A program made the position numbers and the translations under genes. Positions 49,751-61,790 of a stretch of 64,000 bases of DNA are shown one piece after another. Below the pieces are notes generated by a model. The model made no database searches. It was not told the origin of the DNA and saw only the letters and a program-made list of their open reading frames with translations. This DNA is from Nectonema munidae. Lineage: Eukaryota; Nematomorpha; Nectonematoida; Nectonematidae. Location: assembly GCA_030549495.1 (NCBI GenBank), contig JAUIRK010000855.1:2351501-2415500 (forward strand), written 5' to 3'. Position 1 is the first letter of the stretch. Every line of letters starts with the position of its first letter.

Positions 49751-50545
49751 ATGGATTTTGTTGAAACTCAACGTGGAGGATTGAAGCTTTGCTATAATGG
49801 TTTCGTTTACGTTGAGAACAAGGACTTGCCATATGAAAATACGTTCTACGAATGTGAACGCCGTCGACTCAGCACCTGCAAGGCCAAAATTACTGTGTGT
49901 GGAGATGGAATGATAAGCGAGAGGCATGAGCATACTCACGCTCCAGACAGTTTTCGTCAAGCTCTCCTATCTTTACGCGATGAAATGAAGGAGAAAGCTA
50001 TTACAATCCATGAAACTTCACAAGAGATTTTAACACAAAGTTTGCAAAATGTCTCGGAAGGAGTCTCCAATCAGCTGCCTGCTATGAGCACTATTAGACG
50101 TTCAATCAGAAGACGTAAACAAGCTATGCACGCACCGCATCCAATACCGAGAAACTTGTTTGACATGGTCATTCCAGATGAATATACAAAAAGATGCAAG
50201 GAGGAAAATTTCTTACTTTATGATAATGGACGCAGTGAGAACCGTATACTTATCTTTTCTACTGACAAAAATATCCAATTCTTGCAATCTTCAAGTGAGT
50301 GGTTTTGCGATGGTAGCTTCAAAGTAGTACCTGAACTGTTTTACCAAATATCATTGTTTAATTTCTAAGAGAACGATTCCATGCCTTTTTGCATCATTGC
50401 CAAACAAACGTCAAACCACTTATGAAAAACTTTTTAGCCAACTTCGAGCTATTAACTCTAGACTTTACCGATCTAGTATAGGATTATGGAAATCGAGAAG
50501 TAACAGATTTTTTCAGAGGAATAGCATACAATTTAAAATATTAGC
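49751..50545 (+). pseudogene. FLYWCH zinc-finger MULE transposase, internally deleted
   Basis: The 205-residue ORF at 49,751-50,368 begins with a FLYWCH-type zinc finger: KLCYNGFVYVENKDL, FYECERRRLSTCKAKI and HEHTHAP supply the Cys/His ligands. It continues to the start of the MULE catalytic domain (WFCDGSFKVVPELFYQISL, first Asp in CDGSF). Near 50,368 the frame is lost. LPNKRQTTYEKLFSQLRAI follows in another frame at 50,397, then the sequence jumps to the last 20 codons (GNREVTDFFRGIAYNLKY). The second and third catalytic residues are therefore missing. A full MULE transposase is usually some 500 residues or more. Confidence 0.75.
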
Positions 50546-50883
50546 TTTTCTTGCTATTTTTAATAAACACAATTTTGTTTTATTGATAAATTACCTTTCC
50601 TTTCACAAATAAAACAAGTTTTGTTAACTTTACTTTCATTTTACCTTTAAAAAAATTACTATCAACTTATCGCTTTTTTTCTCATAGATTTATATGTAGT
50701 AAAATATTGCATAAAACGATACAATTATCACATACTTATCGGGTATTTTTCCACCGGGCACTTGTCCTATCTGGCAGTTGTCCGTCGGGCTTTTGTTCTT
50801 CGGACACTTGTCCATCGGGCTTTTGTTCTTCGGACACTTGTCCATCGGGCAGTTCTCAGCCAGGCAATTGCCTTAGAACCATA

Positions 50884-52299
50884 ATTATCTATTTTTATTG
50901 ATGTTTTTTTAATATATAATGTTTCTTTAAAAATTATAATAAATTTATGCTAGCAAATAAAAATGGCAGCCTATGTTCTCAAAATACAATCATGGTGACA
51001 CACAGAGAATGTAAAATCAATGTAAAATTCATTACACGCTATCTTAAGCAATATAATATACAGATGGAAAAATGGCGTCTATATTATATATATATATATG
51101 GTAAATTGGTAAGCTAACATCAAGTTTAACCAATTTTTCCATTTTCAATTAATGATAAAAACAGCATAAAGAGTATTTTCTTCACAATATGAGATTGAGG
51201 TTTCATTTTAAATGACTTATATATATATATAGTTTATCAAAGTAATATATTAAAAGTACTATAATAATTCAATCAATAGAAGAAATATTGTTTATGCTTC
51301 AATAAAGATGATAATAATAATAATCAATTAATATATTCACTATGGTGTATATATATATAAATGGGATAGTGGATGAAAACTTATTTGTGTTACTATGATT
51401 AACAATCCTTAAACATTCTGAAAAAGAGAGCAAGTTTGGCTGGATTAAGAGCAGTTCTGGAAAAGTTTTTTTATAAGAAAATGATAAATTTTAACTAAGC
51501 TATAGCAAACAACGTAATCAAGTTAAAAATCAGTTAAATAAACATAACCTTTATTTCGTCAACTAACAAATTATTACTATCTCATCAGCCATTATTAATA
51601 AAAAAACACTATACCGTATCTTTTCTTTTATTGTGCTAAAAAAAGTATGGATATAAAGTTGCAATTACTAACTAAAAAGAAAACAAGTAGTAATAAAACT
51701 ATTTGATAAGTAAAGTAGATATTTTTATAAATTAATATTGTATTTAGATGGCGTTAATATATTTTATTCAATGATACTACAAAATTGGATTTTTTTATTA
51801 AATTTTAAATATTTGCATCTAAAATTCTCTCCACTAATTAACTTTAATCAAAATTAAGATTTGTTCAAATTTTCGCTTATGATTTTATATCAACTTTGAT
51901 GTACTAATCTAAAATTTTTTAGAATTTCACTTTTTGAAGATTTGTAAGTCTATTGAACTCAAGTGTATTTATAGTTTACAACTGGTTTAGTTTAATTATA
52001 GATTTTTTGAAATTACAAGCTTTAATAATTAAGATTACCACTTTGAATTTTCGGTATGCTAATAATATAATATTTATTTTCTTACGACATTTTTCATCGT
52101 GTTTTAAATATTCCCCTTTTTTAGGGGATAAAGTAGATTATACAATTTTAACATATGTCACTATATATAGATAAAATCATAAATCATAATCTTAAAAAAT
52201 AAAAAAGATATTTTATCTCAATGAAAATACAATGTGGTAATTTTTTCAGCTATAGAAGTCAAACAAAAGTAGTAAAATTAGGTTTTTACGATTTTACAG
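50884..52299. other. AT-rich stretch with TA microsatellites
   Basis: (TA)n runs occur at about 51,086-51,100, 51,220-51,230 and 51,347-51,358. No coding or bounded element. Confidence 0.4.
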
Positions 52300-52565
52300 T
52301 TATATCAATATTTGTAAATTGAGAGCTTTTAGTATATTTTTTTGGATAAACAAATATTTACAAATATTTTTCTGTTATGTCAACAATCCCAATATTTGGA
52401 ATGATAAAGAGAACTTAAAAATCTTTAGTTTTTAAGATGAAGTTTTAGTCAAGTCTTTTACCTCATAAATTTAGTACTTAAAATAATAAATTTACCATTA
52501 TTCCATTATATTTTGTATTGCCATATGTAGTGAAGTTATTCATTGTTGAAGTAACGATTTAAAGT
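52300..52565 (+). repeat. Interspersed repeat R1, copy 2
   Basis: Contains TAAATTGAGAGCTTTTAGTA, the 'gataaagagaacttaaaaatctttag' type block, GTCAAGTCTTTTACCTCA and TAGTGAAGTTATTCATTGTT, in the same order as copies at 8.95 and 55.6 kb. Confidence 0.55.
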
Positions 52566-52574
52566 AGTCGGTGT

Positions 52575-53010
52575 AACAATCTTTTGCTTTAAGGGCTGTT
52601 TTCCTTGATTTAAGTAACACTTTTGACACTTATCCCATAGTATCATACTTAGAAAAACAAGTTCTTATCGGCTTGGGGCAGAAGCAATGAGATTTTTCTT
52701 CCACTATCTCTCCGGTAGAACACTAATATTATGCTTCCATAGCTCCAAATCTTATGAATCTGAGGTTCAATATTCGGTCCATTAATATTTTCTATATTCA
52801 TAAATGATAATCTTAAGCTCTAATACAAATATTATCATGCTTCTGTTCTCGTATAATATTTCCATCATTATTCCATTTGATCGAAGTATAGATGTCAAAT
52901 CAGCACAATTTGATATTGACCGAAAACTTGGAAAAAATGGTTAACCAAGAATAATCTATTTTTAAATGAAAGCAAAAAAAGGGATTGCATTTCCCAACTT
53001 TGAAGCGTTA
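52575..53010 (+). mobile_element. Decayed CR1/Jockey-like LINE RT fragment
   Basis: Starts with AVFLDLSNTFDT (RT catalytic box A, family FLDLSKAFDT), then GAEAMRFFFHYLSGRT and, in another frame, ISIIIPFDRSIDVKSAQFDI. These fall in RT order with several breaks. The catalytic ADD box is not readable. It follows directly on repeat R1. Confidence 0.6.
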
Positions 53011-53810
53011 TTTTGACATATGTGTTCATTATTATAAATAATAAGTTTGACTGACAGAATGTTAATTTTAAATAACATATGTTTTGCCTCTTTAATTCCT
53101 TACGTTTCTTCTTATTGGGTAAATTTTTTTATTCCTTTTCACCACACAACAATTATATATTATAGTTATTCTGTTGTGTGCATGCATATATATCTCTTCC
53201 TATTCTTCCTATTTTATTCGTTTTGTTGTAATTACTCCTTTCTCTTATTAGGATATTCATGAAATATTATTTTTTCTAAAAAAATTTTTTTAGAATTTTG
53301 CAATTTTATGCAAAATGTTTATAATAATGGATTGTAATTCATCTCTTTAAAATGAGTCTTTCTACAGATACTTTTAGTAATACCTTGTATAAGAGCTTAA
53401 AGAGCTTACTTCACTAAAATTTGATCATATAATAAGATATTTCTCCAAAATTGTCTTAATAAGAAAAATGCAATTTATACGAATAAATTTGAATTAACAT
53501 GTAGAAGAAAGATCATGCTTTCTTTTTGAACATTCACAAATTTATGAAAATAATCAACCTGAGTCTCTTGGTTTCGTTCTGATTATATTTCCAAATTATC
53601 TGTAATAATTTTGCAACTTAGAGAAAATCCAAATGTGTACTATGGGATTCTTTGTTCAAATACTTTTAGAACAAAATGACTCTACATACTACACGGACTT
53701 GTTCTGGCCGAGATTGTCCTTCTCTACTTTCATTCGTTATTAGTTATGTCAATCACTGTCATCCCACGCTTCACTCAAAAGCAAGGAAGAGGAATGAATA
53801 TGACTATTAC
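53011..53810. other. No feature recognised
   Basis: AT-rich; the 53,047-53,262 ORF is hydrophobic by composition only. Confidence 0.4.
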
Positions 53811-53893
53811 GTGTGCTTCAATAAACAAGCACTAATGACAGTATAATAAATGAATATAATGAGTATGATGATCTGTATCATCATATCCTTCAT
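53811..53893 (-). CDS. Candidate signal-peptide exon (possible receptor first exon)
   Basis: The minus-strand ATG opens MKDMMIQIIILIIFIYYTVI then SACLLKH, a good signal-peptide shape with likely cleavage after VISA. It ends at a GTAATA donor. The donor is phase 2, whereas the Ig1 exon at 47,540 needs phase 1, so another exon would be required between them, or a weaker in-exon donor. The (TTC)n microsatellite at 53,941-53,965 lies in the would-be upstream region. The link to the receptor gene is inference. Confidence 0.25.
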
Positions 53894-54572
53894 ACAGCGA
53901 TGTAAACAAAAACAAATGCCAACGTATACAACAAACAAAACTTCTTCTTCTTCTTCTTCTTCAGCATGAAAGGGTTTCAGAGCTGCATCATCACTTTTGT
54001 GTTTGACATTTTCCGCTTCACAATGCTGTGAAGAACAGGAAAAGGGCAAGGTAGAGAGAGGGAGGGAGGGGAATTCATATTTCCAAGCATACAAAGAAAG
54101 CTTTGTTCTCAAGATTCTCTCTCTACGTATAGGAGAGAGAATTTAACCCAGTTAGGCCAGCATCATGATGTTTTATGCCTGCTATTATCATCATTATCGT
54201 CATTATTATATTACTACTATATGATCCTCTTAGTGCGCTTATTACAGTGAAGTCATAAACATTTTTGAGTTTTTTTAATAATAAAGCTATATGTTATATA
54301 TATATATATTTAAAAAGTTATGTTCGTTTTTGTCACATCACGAAGTAATAATTCTCATTACTTAGTAATAAAAATTCTTGGTTTGTTTCAGCCAATCAAA
54401 TTAGACTAAAATTGAGCCAATTACGTTTGTATAATTTTTGAAATTTTTTTTGACTATTCAGATGTACTGCGCAAAAATCTCGAATCTGATTGGCTAAAAA
54501 AGTCAATCATTTTATATACGAGTAAGGCAAGCTCCCAGTTTGTTCCAAAAATATCTTTTTTGAAAATTGTCT

Positions 54573-54637
54573 TTATTCTTATAAGATTAATTAATACAAT
54601 GTAAAACAACATATGGACTTCTAAAAAATTTCCACTC
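54573..54637 (+). repeat. 65-bp dispersed repeat, copy 1
   Basis: Matches 58,334-58,398 with four mismatches in 65 bp, sharing ATATGGACTTCTAAAAAATT. Origin unknown. Confidence 0.75.
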
Positions 54638-54663
54638 GATTTATTTCCGAAAATCTCAACCAT

Positions 54664-55579
54664 CCTAACGGGTCTTTTTGGATTTGATACAAAGTTTCAA
54701 ATATCCCTACATTTTCTTTATGTATACGTGTTTTAATTAATATATTTTATTGTATGTGTTTTTTCGTATAATTGAAGGTACGCTAATGAGTTTCATAATT
54801 ATGCTTATCTTATTAGAAGATTGATCAAATTGGACCTTAAAAGGGTGTGTATATAAAAATTGACTCTACAAGCAATATTATCAATCTGGCCTTTTCTATT
54901 ATTTTTGAATTAAAAATAAAAAATCTTGAAAAAAAAGATTTCATCATTAGAGTTTCACTTTTTTTTCAGTAATTTTTTTAATTTAACGGTATCATATATC
55001 GTTCAGTGAAAAATAATGTAATAGCTGCTAGCTATACTATGCGTAATTTTCTGACAATTATATAGTATATTTACAAACTTTTTAATACCACAAATAAATA
55101 GTTTGTTCTACTACTTTCATGGCTACTTGTGAATAATTTTCACAATCTTCTAACTATAGTTTATTTGAACATATTTATAATGCTTTTTAATAGTTCTAAA
55201 GTTTTTTTTGTCGCATTACTCAAAGCAAACAAAAAGTTCGTTAAATAAAAAGGATTTAGATGTGAGTTGCGGATGAAGAATCATTGAAGCCACAAAAGTA
55301 AAAAGGTTTATTGGCGGAAGATTTAGCTTTCTTAATTAAAGAACTTTCGGATATTTTATCTGAATAAAAAAAACTAAAATTTTAAATAAATTTTAAAATG
55401 TTCCAATTTATTTTTCATTTTAATTTATAAATAGTTATACGACATTCTAAGTATATAAAAAAATAATTCTTAGTAATTTTTAAACTATCAGTATTGGTAC
55501 AATTTTCAATGGATATCTAAAATAAAAAGTAGCAATTTCACAAATACAGAAGACGTTTTACCATTTTTATACTAATATT
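54664..55579. other. AT-rich stretch, nothing recognised
   Basis: No motif, repeat match or coding supported. Confidence 0.4.
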
Positions 55580-55830
55580 ACTACCAATATATGTAATTTG
55601 AGAGATTTTACTCAATTTTTTGTGAATAAATAAATATTTTTAATATTTTTTGATTATGTCAGTAATATTAAAATTTGGATAATATGTTATTGATAGAGAG
55701 AACCTAAAAATCTTTCGTTTAAGACGTTTTTTGTCAATTAACTACTAAAATAGTAAATTTAGGATGATTTAATCCCATTTGAATTATCAAAAATAGTGAA
55801 GTTTTTCGTTTTTAAAGTAACTATTGAACG
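55580..55830 (+). repeat. Interspersed repeat R1, copy 3
   Basis: GTAATTTGAGAGATTTTACT, AATAAATAAATATTTTTAAT, GATAGAGAGAACCTAAAAAT and AATAGTGAAGTTTTTCGTTT repeat the order seen at 8.95 and 52.3 kb. Confidence 0.55.
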
Positions 55831-56339
55831 GTAACCCACCTTTTTATTTCGTAAAGGGTGAAAAATTAAATTTTAACTTGATTAAGATTTTCCAAAAATA
55901 CCATATAAAAAATTTTGCTTTAAATTTATTTCCCATTTTTGGTAGTAATTTTAGCTATATGAATATAGTAAAGTAATATTTTACTATCATTTTTTTGCAT
56001 ACTAATGGAGGCTATATAATGGACCAAAGTTTTTTCTAAAAATTTGCTTTACTACTAATATTACTAGATGGCAAAGCCGTGACTTTTTAAATGTAATGGA
56101 CGATATAAGCAATTGACATAAGAATATCAAGTGTAGGAATAAATAATAGCGTTTTTTGTTTCTTCAAGTATTATATTTGTGATTGTGTCATTAAAATGTG
56201 TTCTTACAAGAAAGCGCATGTCCCCTCCCTCTCTGGTTGTACCTTTGCATCTATATTTTATTTAATTTTCAATCCGTTTACATCTCATTTTCACTATTTT
56301 ATCATTAATTTTTATATGTATAAAAATCATCATTAAATT

Positions 56340-58000
56340 TTATATGTATTTAAAAGTATTTGAAAAAATTATTCACAAACAGCTCGATAACTACCTTACA
56401 ACTCACAACCTCTTATCTCCATTTCAATTTGGATTTAGAAAGCACTATTCTACAGAAATTTTGCATACTTACTTCTTGAACTGCGTAATCTCTTCCCTTG
56501 ACAGAAGAAACCAAGTTTGTTCTCTGTTTCTAGATACAAGCCGCGCATTCGACTCCCTACCCCATTCCTTACTTTTGTCCAAATTAAGACTATATGGTTT
56601 TACTGATGCCACTATTGAATTCTTCAAATCGTATCTTGAAAACAGATCTCAAAGGGTCTATGTCAATGATTGCATATCTGATAAAAAGAAAGTGATTTCT
56701 GGAGTGCCTCAAGGTACAATTTTAGCCCCAGTTCTTTTCAACATCTTTATGAACGACATTGCTAGTGTCACATCAGATGCAAGAGTTCTAATGTATGCGG
56801 ATGACATAACAGTACTTTTGGAACATGAAAATTTAAATGATCACTTTCTCGAGAGAAATGTTAGGATGTTACAAAATTGGTTTATGCAAAATGGCTTGTC
56901 TTTGAACAAAAAAAAGTCTAAATATATTTCCTTTTCGTACAGATTTGGCGATACTCAATATGCAAACTACTTAGAAAAGCTTGGTTATGAAAAGGTTAAC
57001 GAATTTAATTACTTGGGTTTGATTGTCAAGAGTAATCTCTCTTGGCAAAGCCATTTATCTCATATCTCTCACAAATTGGCTTATATCTCTGGTATTCTAA
57101 GACAAGCCAAAAGATTCCTCCCTACTAAAACAATGCTACTTCTTTATAAAACCCTTTTTCTACCTCATCTTAGATACAGCATATTCAACTGGGGACATAC
57201 AAAAGACACAACTCTCTTTTCATTACAAAAAAAAACACTAAGAGTTGTCTTCAACCTTCATCCAATTTCTCATACAAACAGAATATTTCACGAACACCAC
57301 TTGCTCAAACTTGAAGATATATATAATTTCAATGTAAATAATACGTTGTACAAATTTTTGCACAATATGTTGCCCCCAATTTTCAACATATTTATCTCTT
57401 TTAACTTTGAGAAAAACAGAAGGTCTCCTCGTTTTGCTGGTAAAATGTCTATACCTTTTTATAATTATTTCAAATCAAGAGAATGCTTTACATACAAAAT
57501 TTCTACACTCTACAATACCAATGAACTTTTTTTCAATCAGTTTTTTACAAATATTAAAGCATTTCAAAAGATGGTCTTAGCAAATTTTAATAGTTCCTAT
57601 GCTTCAATCACTCAATGCGTATCATCAAATTGTTTTGTTTGCAAAAACATAACCACTTCTCTCTAATGGATTCTATACCTATTTAGGAATGTAATCTATT
57701 CTTAATTATAGATTATGTTTCTCTTTTTCTTTCACTTCCTCATATCTTCACTTTTATTACGATTCTTTTTATGGCATTTCCAACATATATTCCCTGTTAA
57801 CATCAAGATTTTAAAAGCAGGTTGATGTCTCTTTCAGCGGTTTTAATGGCCTTTGATACCAACCTTCAAAAGTAAATTTTGCCTTTAATCTCCTTATACT
57901 TTTGGTTCGATGCCGATCTATCCATATTTATTTTTGTTCGCAAATTTCTTTTAAAATATATACTTTTGAAAATAAAATTATTATTATTATTATTATTATG
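56340..58000 (+). mobile_element. 5'-truncated CR1/Jockey-like LINE with open RT ORF
   Basis: The ORF at 56,344-57,666 is uninterrupted for 440 residues. It starts at the beginning of RT (YLKVFEKIIHKQLDNYL, FQFGFRKHYSTEIL), then SLFLDTSRAFDSLPHSLLL (catalytic Asp; family LSKAFD), ISGVPQGTILAPVLFNIF, VLMYADDITVLLEH (Asp pair) and a C-terminal domain ending CFVCKNITTSL. The endonuclease ORF is missing, so it is a 5'-truncated, dead-on-arrival copy, as is usual for LINEs. The 3' UTR runs to an (ATT)n tail at about 57,978-57,998, typical of this clade. An open frame over 1.3 kb points to recent insertion. Confidence 0.85.
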
Positions 58001-58333
58001 TATATTTGCTTTGAAAAAGGAGTTTATGCTCCGAAACTGGTCTGCAACATCACGAATAAAGTGTCCAGTTTTTACAATTTTTTTAATATTTGTTATACTT
58101 TTTTTCACCTGAATGGACATATCTGTCAGAAATATTGTTTCTATGCATAATTTTAGTCACTAAAAACGATGTTGACTGACAGCTTGAGGAAAATAATCCC
58201 GGAGTTTGATTACTCTCATCTTCTGCCAGCTATGGAATCGCGGAAGTTAAGAAAAAAAGTTCACGTAGTGTTGAGCAATCACATATTTTCAAATTTATCT
58301 TCATATCTTATACCTATTTTTCTCTGCTACTCA
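58001..58333. other. 3' flank of the LINE
   Basis: Begins with GGAGTTTATGCTCCGAAACTGG, similar to a short sequence at 29,044-29,065 (GAGGTTTATACTCCGAAAATGG), hinting at another shared repeat. No coding. Confidence 0.3.
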
Positions 58334-58398
58334 TTATTCTTATAAGATCAATTAATTCAATGTAAATCACCATATGGACTTCTAAAAAATTTCCACTC
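58334..58398 (+). repeat. 65-bp dispersed repeat, copy 2
   Basis: Partner of 54,573-54,637, same strand, 61 of 65 bases identical. Confidence 0.75.
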
Positions 58399-61300
58399 AT
58401 TTTTTTCATTTATTTTTATTGATGTTTTTTTTATTTTTATTTATATTTTTTTTATTAATTGTATTAGACATTCCTAAAGAGGTTTATATAAATAAACCTT
58501 TGGAAACTAACCTCATCAATGAAATTTTTATCTCTAATTTTACTAATCTTGATCTATACAAAAATATGTATTTTCTTTTTATTAAAGATCCTGTTAATGT
58601 TTTGAATAAAGTTCTTCTTCTTCTATTCTTCTCTGCACAAGTTTCAGATTAACATATTCGAGTGTTATATAAATATCTTTCCGCTAATTTCTCTAAAATT
58701 TAAAGATTTACAATATTCTTCCCTTATTTGCGATACTGACTATACTAAAAAAAACCCAGATTTGAAGTATATATTGAAAGAGGGGATGCTATTGTAAGAA
58801 TGCTTTCACTTTTTATCATTCAGTTCACTCCATATCTGATATAAATCAATAGAGAAAACATTTGTGTAAAATTTTGGATAACGCTTTTCTACACTTAAAT
58901 TACTAAAAAATTTTTTTTTTAAAAATCCCTTCCTTAAAAATTTAAAAAAAAAAGGGGGGGGTTTTTAGTTTCTTTTTTTAAAAAGGTAAGGTTCAAGATC
59001 TTTATTTTTTGTTTTTGGGGATTAATTTTTTTTTTAAAAAAAATAAGTTTTTTTTATTTTGGGGTGATAAACTTACTTACTTACTTAGTTAACTAAGAAT
59101 CTCCTCTTGGAGTGAGTGCGAATCATTTCGTAATTTATTTTTTTATTTTTTTTTCTCTTTTGAAGTTTCCATTTTTTTTTTGAAAATTTGAAAAATCCTT
59201 TGTTTGCAATAACTATAATGCCATTTTGAAAATTTTATCTTCAGAAATTGAAAATTTCATAGTTAAAAAAACAAGAACATTATTTCAATATACTTTATTT
59301 AGATTTTACTACATTTAACTTATGTTGAGTAGGTATATTCCACAAAATGAATCAAAAACATATCAGCACATTTGTGTACCCAATATAAGTCACACCAAGC
59401 GCATATCTTGGCGTCCACTAAGAGTTATTGCAAAAAACGATGCAAGGATTTGAACGAGACTTTCTCAATCATTTTGTTAAAGTCGTCCACTATGAAGTAA
59501 AAAAAATGCGGAAAAACTTTTGTCATTATTTCAAACTTTAAATTGGATTAAGTTCAATAAACTCTTCCTAAGAATATTATTATACAGCTTGCCTTTTATA
59601 ATTGCAAAATCTTAATAAATCCGCATTTTCACCTGTTAGATTTTCAATAAATTCCTAATACAGAACAGTATGAGACCTTTCAGACGAGAGAGACTTTGAT
59701 TGAAATTTATAAAAATATTAGAATATTTGCTTGTGGCATGCGTAACTATTTGTCGAATAAAAATTGCCCATCTTTAACAGAAATATTAATCCAAACATTG
59801 GTGCGTTATCAAAATCCATAAGAAAGTCTTCTTCTATCTTCCCTTTATTTATTAAAGGTATTTGGAAAAAGAAGACGAAATTGTTGGTCGCAAAGGAACT
59901 TTGATTTAGCCGGGTTTGTCGGTACGCTTACACAAATAAACACACGCTATCGTAACGTGGGTAGGGACAGTTTCCTGCAAAGACATGACTTAAATGCGAG
60001 GTGTGAAGGACAGTTGGAAGGGTGTGCTTAACCTAGTTATTGAGAAGCAAATCCTGGATATCATTGCTTCGCCCTGGAGAAAGCTTTTGTTGGACTTAAG
60101 CTGCTTACCACGTTGTTATTATTTTAAAAGAGGGTGTTCATATTCTGCTCCTAACACCTTTGCCATGAGAAATTGCTCCAGGAGTTAAAATAACATTCTT
60201 ACTTATTACTTCCATCAAAAATAGCACCCTCAGTGCGCGACTTTGCGTGCATGTCAGTCAAAAAATGAGGAAATCTGATTGGAGTAGAGATTTAGAAGTA
60301 ATAAATTAATGCGGGTCGAGAAAACCGTTATTATAAAGGTTATTATCATAGTGCGTGTAAATTCTTTATTCCAAACTTTCAAAATATGATTGAAGATATG
60401 ATACATTAACCCCGGTTATCGATCACAGTCGACATATGTCGAAAAAAATAAAATCGCATGCGTTTATCAATGCTCTTTAATAAAAATCTTCTGCTTTACA
60501 TTGGATGTTGTCTGATTATTCTGGTCTTTAATTGGTTAAAACCGCTCAATTTTTTTGTAAGCATGCTTCCAAAAGCGTTTGAAATTTCATTTTTTTACTT
60601 GCAAAATTCCGTTATAAGTATTTTTTGGAAAAAATGTCAACAGAAACAGATATAAAAAAAACTATCAAATAGGCTAATTGGAGGCATAGTGATCTCCTCC
60701 TATCACACTCATTACTGGATAACCCATATAAGAGAATGTGTAATTAGAAGACCTATCATACCAGCTATTTATTTTTCTTAGAAAAGCTTTAAATATGGAA
60801 GGATATAAAGCCATAAGGATTTAAATTGGAATGCAAAAGACTTTAAAAATAATTATCAATAAAATTCTATTAACTCAAAATGATATTTAAAACTGTATAT
60901 GCCACAACTTTTTTAAGAAAGCCTTTATATTGCAGAAATAAAGTATGGAGAACCAGAACTTTAAATCCTTTTCAAACCAACCCTTTTTCAAATTCAATTT
61001 TGTATAAAGTCTGTCTTAAATTGGCTTAAGGGGTTTTGGATTTTTATTTTTTACTTTTCATAATTTGACAAATTTATGTTTGAAAAACTTTAAACCAAAA
61101 CAGAAAATACTAATATTAAAAAATTGAACTGAAAAAAATTGAATTAAAAATTGTTGGAAAATATTTTTTGTTGAATGATTTGATTTGAAAAATTCCTAAT
61201 TCTAAAAAATTTGACACACAAGTTTATTTACAGCAACTAAAATACTGTTTGTCAAGGAAATCTTATTTTTAAGACATCTTGGTATTCGATTTTAGTTTTA

Positions 61301-61599
61301 AACATGCTACTGATATTTTTAAATGTTAATTTTGAAGTTAAAGACTTTTTCCTGAATAAAAACTCAATTTGCAAAAAAAACATTTGAAAAAGAAGTTCTT
61401 AAATTGGAAAAGACGAATTTGACGTAAAAATTGTCTACAGAATATCACATTGGTCCTCAAAGACTTCCTGGATAACTCAGATTTTTGCCATCTTGCATTG
61501 AATATTTCCCATTATGATTAAAGTCATCTGAGAAAAGTAGTTTTAATATGGAATAAATTTCCCAGATATCAATGGTCCAGATACCAGTTGTGCAAAAAG
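58399..61599. other. Unrecognised DNA including a homopolymer-rich patch
   Basis: 58,900-59,060 is dominated by runs of T, A and G unlike the rest of the window. A GC-richer patch at 59,940-60,110 has no recognisable coding. At about 60,404-60,440 CATTAACCCCGGTTATCGAT and CACAGTCGAC resemble the Merlin insertion site. No gene is supported. Confidence 0.35.
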
Positions 61600-61790
61600 C
61601 AATCAACTGACTTTTTTTTGTAAAAAGTCCTATTTAAGAAGGTTTTCCTCTGAAATTTACTGAGTAAGATTAATAACTGAAATTCACTTCCCGATGATTT
61701 TGTTAATGCTCCAAACGTATAAGATTTTAAGAATAAATTGGATAAATTTTGGAAAGACAAGATGTTTGAGCTCTGCTAAACATTGCATTC
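61600..61790 (+). mobile_element. LINE ORF2 C-terminal fragment
   Basis: The plus strand reads NSLPDDFVNAPNV, one stop, then DFKNKLDKFWKDKMFELC and stop at about 61,780. This matches the usual end of CR1/Jockey-type ORF2 (WNSLP..VV.A.S...FK..LDK.W). Upstream, RRFSSEIY is readable in a neighbouring frame. Short, old copy. Confidence 0.6.

Larger units (their letters stand above)
48971..50883 (+). mobile_element. MULE-type transposon with inverted, duplicated 3' end (foldback)
   Basis: Left arm 48,971-49,305 and right arm 50,482-50,883 are inverted repeats. The inner 260 bp are about 97% identical by eye. Each arm includes the last codons of the transposase (REVTDFFRGIAYNLKY, stop), so the left arm is a second, inverted copy of the 3' end and not a simple terminal repeat. 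The right arm also carries two identical 30-bp units (50,791-50,820 and 50,821-50,850). The terminal motif is similar at both ends: TATGGT..GGTCAACTGCC and TATGGT..GGCAATTGCC. Between the arms lie a FLYWCH/MULE transposase start (+) and a transposase C-terminal piece (-). No clean 9-10 bp target duplication was found. Confidence 0.7.

Noticed and set aside
48971-50883. Clean target-site duplication for the MULE
   Set aside because: The 9-10 bases outside the two TATGGT-like ends do not match.
56340-58000. Target duplication around the CR1-like LINE
   Set aside because: Only a weak 'tatgtat' similarity exists at both sides, which is expected by chance in AT-rich DNA.
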